Positions 51,814 to 57,807 of a stretch of DNA of 57,807 nucleotides are shown here, piece after piece (position 1 is the stretch's first letter; the number at the start of each line of letters is the position of its first letter). The position numbers were made by a program, and so were the translations under genes. The notes beneath the pieces were generated by a model that saw only the letters and a list, made by a program, of their open reading frames with translations, made no database searches and had not been told where the DNA came from. Origin of the DNA: CAZDUS01 sp964535015 (GTDB lineage Bacteria; Verrucomicrobiota; Kiritimatiellia; CAIKKV01; CAITUY01); NCBI GenBank assembly GCA_964535015.1, contig CAZHRU010000006.1:1-57807 (forward strand). Reading direction: 5' to 3'.

Positions 51814-54800
51814 ATGCATATGGGTGATGGAAGAGGAAATGTCCCCAGACCAATGATCCTGGCGTTGTTGTTCACATTGGTTGTGACCGTGCAGGCGGAG
51901 AATATGGATCGCTACCGCGGCGTGGACAACAGCGGGGCCTACGCCGCCAAGGGACTCTTGCGCGTCTGGCCGAAGGACGGCCCGAAACTCCTATGGAAAA
52001 CCGATGTCGGGGCCGGGTGGGCCAATGTTGCGGTCGTGGATGGCAAGGTCTACATTCCCGGCGGCTTGACCGCGCAGTTGTTTGTGTACGATCTCGACGG
52101 CAACCTCCTGGACAAAGCCGTGGCGGGGTCCGCCATCTGGAAGAAATGGTCCGGCAGCCGCACCACCCCTATCGTGCATAATGGCATGGCGGCGATCGGA
52201 ATGCCGAATGCGGACTACGTCGGCATTGATCTGAAGACCATGGAGGCGCGCTGGCAACTGAACGCATGGAAGGGATTCGGGTCAGGGAAAGGCTCCATGG
52301 GGTGGGGCTGGCCGGAATCTCCGATGCGCCACGAGAACAAACTCATCTTCAACCCCTGCAGTCGTGACGCGGAAACGCCGGGGATCGTCGCAGTGGATAT
52401 CCGGAACGGCAAGACGGTGTGGGAACTGCCCGGCAAAGGCGACATCAGGGACTCGAAGGGGCTTGAGATCAAGAAGCTACGTTACTCGGCAATGGATGTT
52501 TCCGGCGCTTGTTTCCGCCACAACGGGCGGGATCTTGTAGCCTATCCAACCATTTCCTGGTTCGTCTGCCTGGACGCGCAAACCGGAAAACTCCTGTGGG
52601 AACTGCCGACAAGTGGCGGAAATCTGCCACCGGTCTATAGCAATGGCCGGCTACTGGCAGATTTGGGCGGATCCTTGCGGATGCTGGAACTGGCCCCGGA
52701 CGGGACTTCCGTCAAGACGCTCTGGACGCGCGCCGGAGGAGTTGGATTCGGCGGCGGCACGATGTTTGGCGATCGCCTCTACCTCATCGCCAACAAGAAC
52801 GCCCTGCCCGTCGCTGGCGACGGGGCAGCGGTCCCGCCTGCGTTGCCAAACCGAGCCCCCGTGAGGTCTGTCAAACCGGAGACGGCACTGGTGTGTCTGG
52901 ACGCGCAAACCGGAAACCTCATCGCCTCTCTGCCGTCGAGCGGCCAAGGCAACGTGGTTTCCGCGGAAGGTATGGTGTATGTGGCGGATGCGGCTGCCTT
53001 CGGGGCGCCGTTGCGGGTCCGCCTGGTGCGTCCGACGGCCGGGGGAATGGAGGTGGCCGGCGAGTTGAGTGTGAAGGATCCGACCGGCGGGGAACAGGGA
53101 TGGCATGTTGCGATTTCGCCGGTGGTGGCCGAGGGACGGTTGTTTATCCACTACGGAAACCTCTATGTTTATGATCTGCGCGTTGAAAAACCAGCCATCG
53201 GTTGGAGGCACTCCGGCAACGGCATTGTCGAAGGCGCCCATCCTCCACTGCCATGGAGCCGGGCGGCCAATCTCCGTTGGAGCGTGGCCGTGGACGGCTC
53301 GGCGGAGACACTAACAGCGGCCGAGGGTCGCGTGCTGGTTGGCAGTCCCGGGGCGCTCTCCTGTGTGGATGGCACCACCGGCAAGACCCTGTGGACCCAC
53401 CAGCAAGCCGGCGTCCAATCGCCTTGGACGGCATGCGCCACGGTGCGCGAGGGCGCCGTGTTCGCGGTGTTTGGCAACGGCGCCGTGACCCGGTTGAACC
53501 TGGCGGATGGCAAGATGATTTGGACTGCCTTATGCAAGACATCGCCAGGTCACAAGATCACTGCGCCTCTGCTGAGTGAAAACGTTCTGGCGGTCCAGGG
53601 CGCTGAATTGACCGGGTTCGATGTTGAGACGGGAAGTGTCCTCTGGAAACATCCCGTGCCGGATAACGCGTACGGGACACCGGCCAAACTGCGGCTGGAT
53701 GGCGTTGGCTCCTTCGTGACCGGATGGGGTGCCCTGGTTCGAACGACCGACGGTGTGATTACCGTCAAGGATTTGCCGACCGCGACGGGCGATCTCCTGG
53801 CGGGTGACTACACGGCGTATCTTTGCGGGGCGACTGTAACTGCCTTGCGATTCGTCGCGAAGGACGGCGTTCCGGCCGTTTCCAAACAGTGGGAGTCGAA
53901 GGTAAGCGCGTCCGGATTGGCACCCCTTGAGTATAACGGGTTGCTGTTTGTCCCCGCGAAACAACCGGCCTTGCTGGCGTTGGACGCGGCCACAGGCAAA
54001 ACCGTCGGTGAATTGTCCCTGGCGGATCCACTTGTGGAAGCGCCGTTTCTGGTCAACGGTCACTTGTGGCTGCCGGGCCGTACAACACGTGTTGTGATGC
54101 CGACGGCCGGGATGGAGATGGTGTGGGAGTTCTCCGGGAGTGTCAAGGCCTTGGCGTTTTCCGGGGATGGCGTGACCGTGCTGTCCGGAAACCGGTTGCA
54201 CCACCTCGCGGGCGGAACAGTGACAGAACCGGTTCGACCGGTATCGATCTCCGTTGATCCGGTGGCAAACGCCGTGTTGCCATCAGGGTTTCCAGTATCA
54301 CCGTTTGTGGACAATACCATGCCGATCCATTGGTTATGGGCGGCTCCCATCCCCGGTCGAAATCTGACCAATGATTTCCTGGCGCCACTGGGTGGCATCG
54401 CCAAGGCCTTGCCCGCACCAGGCACCGCCTTCACCGCGGGAGGAAAGAACTATCATTTTCAGTCCCTGACCACCAATCACCTCTGGCAGGATAAGCGTTT
54501 CACAGCCAATCTTCCTGCCATCGATCTGACGGCAATTCACAACCGCCAGTTCCATACGACGGGTCTCTACATGACGGCGATCAAGAACGACAAGGATCGT
54601 TGGGTCAAGGTGGCGTTGCTGACCCCGGGGCGCAGTCATTTCCGCTCCCAGTTGGATTTTGCCGTCTTCCTGTCCGGCAAACGAGTCGAGGAAAATGTCC
54701 CGATTCGTTTGCCGGCGGGGCGCCATGTACTGTTCATTCAGGCCGCGATTGGCGACTGCGCAACATGGGGCAAGATCTGGATGTGTCCGCGGCTGATCGA

Positions 54801-54906
54801 TGTCACCGACACCACGGAGAAGGCACTGGCCAACGACAGGGCCACCCAGGAGGCCTGGCGCACCTATCAGGAGACTGAAGCCAACAAGCCCTTCGTTCTG
54901 CCATGA
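51814..54906 (+). CDS. Exported PQQ-like beta-propeller protein
   Basis: A 1030-residue exported protein. N-terminal signal: short basic region, then LALLFTLVVTVQAE. Repeats of the PQQ-propeller type follow: CLDAQTGKLLWELP, CLDAQTGNLIASLP, CVDGTTGKTLWTH, RLNLADGKMIWT, GFDVETGSVLWKHP and ALDAATGKTVGELS, with inter-repeat spacing uneven and probably two propellers. The C-terminal 160 residues are a beta-sandwich-like domain (FRSQLDFAVFLSGKRVEENV). There is no sign of a quinoprotein dehydrogenase active site, so it is a scaffold or binding protein; function unknown. The ATG at 51814 has GGGAG seven bases upstream. It overlaps the next gene by 4 bases (ATGA). Confidence 0.8.
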   Translation: MHMGDGRGNVPRPMILALLFTLVVTVQAENMDRYRGVDNSGAYAAKGLLRVWPKDGPKLLWKTDVGAGWANVAVVDGKVYIPGGLTAQLFVYDLDGNLLDKAVAGSAIWKKWSGSRTTPIVHNGMAAIGMPNADYVGIDLKTMEARWQLNAWKGFGSGKGSMGWGWPESPMRHENKLIFNPCSRDAETPGIVAVDIRNGKTVWELPGKGDIRDSKGLEIKKLRYSAMDVSGACFRHNGRDLVAYPTISWFVCLDAQTGKLLWELPTSGGNLPPVYSNGRLLADLGGSLRMLELAPDGTSVKTLWTRAGGVGFGGGTMFGDRLYLIANKNALPVAGDGAAVPPALPNRAPVRSVKPETALVCLDAQTGNLIASLPSSGQGNVVSAEGMVYVADAAAFGAPLRVRLVRPTAGGMEVAGELSVKDPTGGEQGWHVAISPVVAEGRLFIHYGNLYVYDLRVEKPAIGWRHSGNGIVEGAHPPLPWSRAANLRWSVAVDGSAETLTAAEGRVLVGSPGALSCVDGTTGKTLWTHQQAGVQSPWTACATVREGAVFAVFGNGAVTRLNLADGKMIWTALCKTSPGHKITAPLLSENVLAVQGAELTGFDVETGSVLWKHPVPDNAYGTPAKLRLDGVGSFVTGWGALVRTTDGVITVKDLPTATGDLLAGDYTAYLCGATVTALRFVAKDGVPAVSKQWESKVSASGLAPLEYNGLLFVPAKQPALLALDAATGKTVGELSLADPLVEAPFLVNGHLWLPGRTTRVVMPTAGMEMVWEFSGSVKALAFSGDGVTVLSGNRLHHLAGGTVTEPVRPVSISVDPVANAVLPSGFPVSPFVDNTMPIHWLWAAPIPGRNLTNDFLAPLGGIAKALPAPGTAFTAGGKNYHFQSLTTNHLWQDKRFTANLPAIDLTAIHNRQFHTTGLYMTAIKNDKDRWVKVALLTPGRSHFRSQLDFAVFLSGKRVEENVPIRLPAGRHVLFIQAAIGDCATWGKIWMCPRLIDVTDTTEKALANDRATQEAWRTYQETEANKPFVLP

Positions 54907-56936
54907 GTCGAACGCTCTGGATAGGCGTTGGTGTCCTTGTTCTTGCGGCCGGGATTGGCACGGCGGTTTGGAAGACGGCAAAAGCGGTCCCGCCAGCGGT
55001 GGATGCCCGTATTCTGCATCCTCCTGACGGTGCCGTCTTACCGTCGAACCTGTCGGCACCCTTGATTCGCTGGACTGTCGGCGCCGGACCTTGGAATCTC
55101 ACGATCCGGTTTGGCGCCCGGACCCGCATCGTCACGATTACCGGGTCGGATGCGTGCTGGCAGCCGGAACCCGCGTGGTGGCATGAGGTCGTGGAGCAGT
55201 CGGCGGGAAAGGACATCTTTCTGCAGGTAGGATCCGGTCCTGAATCGGTGATCCACCTCGAACGCGAACCCCTGGACGCACCGTTGTTCTTCCGGGAGGT
55301 TCCGCTTCCTTTTTCGGAGGCGGTCAAGGATCCCTCGCGTATCGTCTGGCGATTCGGCTCCATCGCGACGACAGAACCACCTGCGCCAGTACTGCAGGGA
55401 CTTCCCGTCTGCGGAAACTGCCATTCGTTTTCAGCCGATGGGCACACGCTCGGGATGGATGTGGATTACGCCAACGATAAGGGATCCTACGTCATTGCGC
55501 CGGTGACCCCAACCATCGATCTGACGAGGGAACGCATACTCACGTGGAGCGACTACCGGCGCGAAGATAAAACCGGCACGTTCGGGTTGCTGTCGCAGGT
55601 TTCGCCCGATGGACGGTATGCGATTAGCACGGTCAAGGACCGTTCGATCTTCATGGCCAGGACGAATCTCGCGTTTTCCCAGTTGTTCTTCCCGATCAAA
55701 GGGATCCTTGCGGTCTTTGACACGCAAACGCGCCAGTTTGCGCCCCTGCCGGGAGCGGACGACCCGCGTTACGTACAGAGTAACCCGGTGTGGAGTCCCG
55801 ACGGCCAATTCATTGTGTTTGCCCGTGCGCCGGCGTACGACTTGAAGAACCTGAAACATCCCGAATCCGCCCTGGTGAGCGAGGCTGAGGCCTCGGCCTT
55901 CTTCCAGGAAAATCCGCGCTACGGGTATGACCTGTTCCGCGTGCCGTTCAACTCGGGACGAGGCGGGGCGGCCGAACCCCTGATCGGCGCGAGCGGCGGC
56001 GGAATGAGCCACTATTTTCCGCGGTATTCACCTGATGGCCGCTGGATCGTCTTCTGCCGGGCGCGTGACTTCATGTTGTTGCAACCCGACAGCGAACTGT
56101 GGGTCATTCCGTCCGGGGGTGGCGAGGCGCGGCGGTTGCGGTGCAACACGAACCTGATGAACTCCTGGCACACGTTTTCACCCGACGGCCGTTGGCTTGC
56201 CTTTGCGACCAAGGCGTGGGGCCCCTACACCCGCATTGCCCTTGCACGGTTTTACGGCGACGGGCAGACCAGTCCGGCCGTGACCTTGTTTCAGTTAACC
56301 GCCGGGGACCGGGCCGCGAACATTCCTGAGTTCGTGAACCAGCCGGCGGGTGCCATCACCCAAATCCGGGAACGTTTCATGGATGATTTATCCTATGTGC
56401 GGGCGGGCACGGACTTGTTCAATGGCGGCGACGCCGGACGTGCCGAAGCGATGTTCCGCCGGGCGACGGTCTTGAATCCGACGAACGAGACAGCCCACTT
56501 CTGCCTGGGCAATGCGTTGGCCCAGCAAAGCCGGTTTTCCGACGCCTTGGCGTCGTTTGCCCGCGCCGAAACCCTGATGCCTCGTGACGTGTATGCGTGC
56601 CGACGGGGCCAGGTGTTGCGGCAACTGGGACATCTCCCGGAGGCGCGTGAGGCCTTGGAGCGGGCGGTTGGGATGAATCCAGACAATCTTGAGGCACAGA
56701 CCGAATTAGGCAAGGTGCTGTATGAACTGGGTCTATTCCAGGAGGCGGTCTCGCTTCTGGGGAAAGTGGTGCAACGCATGCCGGACCAGGCGGAGGCGCG
56801 GTTCAGCATGGCGGTCGCTCTGTGGCGCGCAGGCGACATCGCCGCCGCGAAGCGGGAGGCGTCCATGGCGCTATCCCGGAGTGTCGATCCGGAACAAATC
56901 GAGCAGATCGAACGTTTGTTGAGAGTCTTGCGCTGA
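54903..56936 (+). CDS. Exported haem-motif, PD40 (WD40-like) and TPR protein
   Basis: A 677-residue protein anchored by an N-terminal helix (LWIGVGVLVLAAGIGTAVW), then: Ig-like region 36-160; a single c-type haem motif CGNCH at 170-174 (PVCGNCHSFSADG); PD40/TolB-like propeller repeats about 180-480 (VSPDGRYAISTVK, WSPDGQFIVFARAP, YSPDGRWIVFCRAR, FSPDGRWLAFATK); and TPR repeats about 495-677 (AEAMFRRATVLNPTNETAHF, AREALERAVGMNPDNLEAQT). Such TolB/haem/TPR architecture occurs in Verrucomicrobia, Planctomycetes and Acidobacteria. Its partner is the PQQ-like protein, to which it is coupled by a 4-base overlap (ATGA). The haem may make it a sensor or electron carrier; that is inference. Confidence 0.83.
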   Translation: MSRTLWIGVGVLVLAAGIGTAVWKTAKAVPPAVDARILHPPDGAVLPSNLSAPLIRWTVGAGPWNLTIRFGARTRIVTITGSDACWQPEPAWWHEVVEQSAGKDIFLQVGSGPESVIHLEREPLDAPLFFREVPLPFSEAVKDPSRIVWRFGSIATTEPPAPVLQGLPVCGNCHSFSADGHTLGMDVDYANDKGSYVIAPVTPTIDLTRERILTWSDYRREDKTGTFGLLSQVSPDGRYAISTVKDRSIFMARTNLAFSQLFFPIKGILAVFDTQTRQFAPLPGADDPRYVQSNPVWSPDGQFIVFARAPAYDLKNLKHPESALVSEAEASAFFQENPRYGYDLFRVPFNSGRGGAAEPLIGASGGGMSHYFPRYSPDGRWIVFCRARDFMLLQPDSELWVIPSGGGEARRLRCNTNLMNSWHTFSPDGRWLAFATKAWGPYTRIALARFYGDGQTSPAVTLFQLTAGDRAANIPEFVNQPAGAITQIRERFMDDLSYVRAGTDLFNGGDAGRAEAMFRRATVLNPTNETAHFCLGNALAQQSRFSDALASFARAETLMPRDVYACRRGQVLRQLGHLPEAREALERAVGMNPDNLEAQTELGKVLYELGLFQEAVSLLGKVVQRMPDQAEARFSMAVALWRAGDIAAAKREASMALSRSVDPEQIEQIERLLRVLR

Positions 56937-57366
56937 CCCTGCACCCTGAAGCGTGCCCGACAGGTCCAGACCGTAGACGTAGTAGTTGGTAACACCCGGC
57001 TCGCCAGAGACGGCTCGCCCTACCTCCCGGATCATCGCCCAGCCGTCGTAAATGAAAGAGGAGTCAGAAACCTGCGTTCTCTAAGGGACGTTCTCCACTC
57101 CAAGGGACACTCCAAGGGACACACACACTCCAAGGGACACACAAATAGTCGGGAACCGGCAGCACGATACGCCCACTTCCCTCGGATTACTCCTCCGGTT
57201 TTGCCCGAACCGGCAACCAGACATCAGTTCCCGCCAAACCCGTGTCAACCGATCGCCGTCACCACAATTGTCACATCACCCTGACGCCATCAAGACAAGG
57301 CTCCGCCCTTGGCGTGTCACCGTTACAGTTACAGGAAAATCACGATTGCACCCACCTCTCCGGCGT
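56937..57366. other. 430-base repeat-rich spacer before the RAYT-type gene
   Basis: It contains a direct pair of CGGCTCGCC (56998-57020) separated by AGAGA, and a 12-base tandem (57079-57139). No gene or RNA is recognised; short open frames here overlap the transposase antisense. Such spacers often collect repeats moved by the adjacent transposase, which is inference. Confidence 0.55.
57079..57139. repeat. CTCCAAGGGACA tandem repeat (four units, three exact)
   Basis: A degenerate CTCTAAGGGACG at 57079-57090, then exact CTCCAAGGGACA at 57098-57109, 57110-57121 and 57128-57139. Spacers vary (0-7 bases), including a CACACA run. It is 230 bases from the RAYT-type gene. Confidence 0.8.
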
Positions 57367-57807
57367 CTATGCCGGGGCCGGTCGCCCAATCACCGACAGC
57401 CGCAATGCACGCGCTGTCGCCAAATCCCCCCACTCCCCACCCACCATCGTCCGCGCCCCATCCGCTCGCTTCTCCCCAAAATGACCCCGGTGCCGCCTGA
57501 ACGCCTCATCCACAAACGCACGCCCGCCCAGGATCGCACCATCCGTGAAATACCTCACCCGGCACCTCAACACCTCATTCAACGGCAACTTCCCCTTCAC
57601 CTTCATCACCTCTTCCACCGCCTCCACCGTAAACCCTCGCTTGATCGCCCGCCCCCCCTCACTGACCCCGCGGGCCTCCCCCGTCATATACAGCAACTGC
57701 CGATACCGCCCTGACACCTCACTCCACTCCCCCTCCTCCCCAAACGCCCGCCTCAACCCTTCCCGCGCCTGCTTCCCTCCCCCCACCGCCTCCCCATATC
57801 CACAATA
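57367..57807 (-). CDS. REP-associated tyrosine transposase (RAYT-type, Y1 family), C-terminal part
   Basis: The last 146 codons of a minus-strand gene, open to the window edge. I read the frame on past a GTG at 57786 into YCGYGEAVGGGKQAREGL. The segment VLRCRVRYFTDGAILGGRAFVDEAFRRHRGHFG then KRADGARTM and W-x-D-L-A-T-A-R-A-L-R matches the C-terminal tail of RAYT/transposase-like proteins common in Kiritimatiellota and Verrucomicrobiota. The catalytic HUH/Tyr part lies outside the window. RAYTs mobilise REP hairpins with a short 5' tetranucleotide, which fits the GTGG-hairpin units found elsewhere in this window. Confidence 0.7.
   Translation of the reverse strand, partial: YCGYGEAVGGGKQAREGLRRAFGEEGEWSEVSGRYRQLLYMTGEARGVSEGGRAIKRGFTVEAVEEVMKVKGKLPLNEVLRCRVRYFTDGAILGGRAFVDEAFRRHRGHFGEKRADGARTMVGGEWGDLATARALRLSVIGRPAPA

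Overview
The window is G+C-rich bacterial chromosome from a Gram-negative, didermic organism. It looks most like the PVC group (Verrucomicrobiota or Kiritimatiellota). The pointers are a fused MurC-MurB, a MurA with Asp in place of the catalytic Cys, a DUF1573 protein, a PQQ-propeller/PD40-TPR pair, an exosortase, a giant surface protein with an inverse-autotransporter-like barrel, and a REP-associated (RAYT-type) transposase tail. The phylum is inferred from gene content. I recognise no rRNA, tRNA or CRISPR array.

Layout. 0.2-8.4 kb is housekeeping and energy metabolism: murCB, the nitrite-ammonifying nrfHA pair, a TerB-like protein, a flavin reductase-like protein, a membrane GGDEF protein and a 6-phosphofructokinase. 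8.5-11 kb is a two-gene phosphorelay: an Hpt-receiver protein and a sensor kinase whose own receiver has lost its Asp. 11-20.4 kb is a surface module: a membrane glycosyltransferase-like protein, a small exported protein and a 2196-residue protein with a signal peptide, N-terminal barrel and beta-helix passenger, with its own promoter and terminator. 20.7-22.2 kb has thyX and a VapBC-type pair. 22.3-39 kb is a glycan locus: two GT39-like or polytopic membrane proteins, two tandem CDP-sugar-epimerase-like SDR enzymes, a six-gene minus-strand operon (GT2-methyltransferase fusion, membrane protein, GtrB-like GT2, GT4, methyltransferase, membrane protein), then a GT2 overlapping an unusual UDP-GlcNAc 2-epimerase homologue. 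39-46.4 kb has an exported protein, an exosortase, an ACT/UPF0210 pair, a DUF1573 plus thioredoxin/DsbD-like redox operon and an Ldh2-type dehydrogenase. 46.4-51.5 kb has a Phd/PIN pair, a DUF3592 protein and the operon murA - conserved unknown - thpR. 51.8-57 kb is a PQQ-like propeller protein translationally coupled to a haem-motif/PD40/TPR protein. The right edge cuts a RAYT-type transposase.

The intergenic spaces are not empty. Several hold hairpins preceded by GTGG (REP architecture), two hold a longer inverted-repeat element with GGGCGCATCTCCGAG ends, and several hold CACAAAGG-type short repeats. A 21-base palindromic segment is also shared by two unrelated genes inside their coding sequence. 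With a RAYT-type transposase at the edge, these suggest an active small-repeat ecology. The most interesting protein is the giant beta-helix with 12 GGYGA repeat motifs that alternate with long Tyr/Ser/Gly-rich loops.
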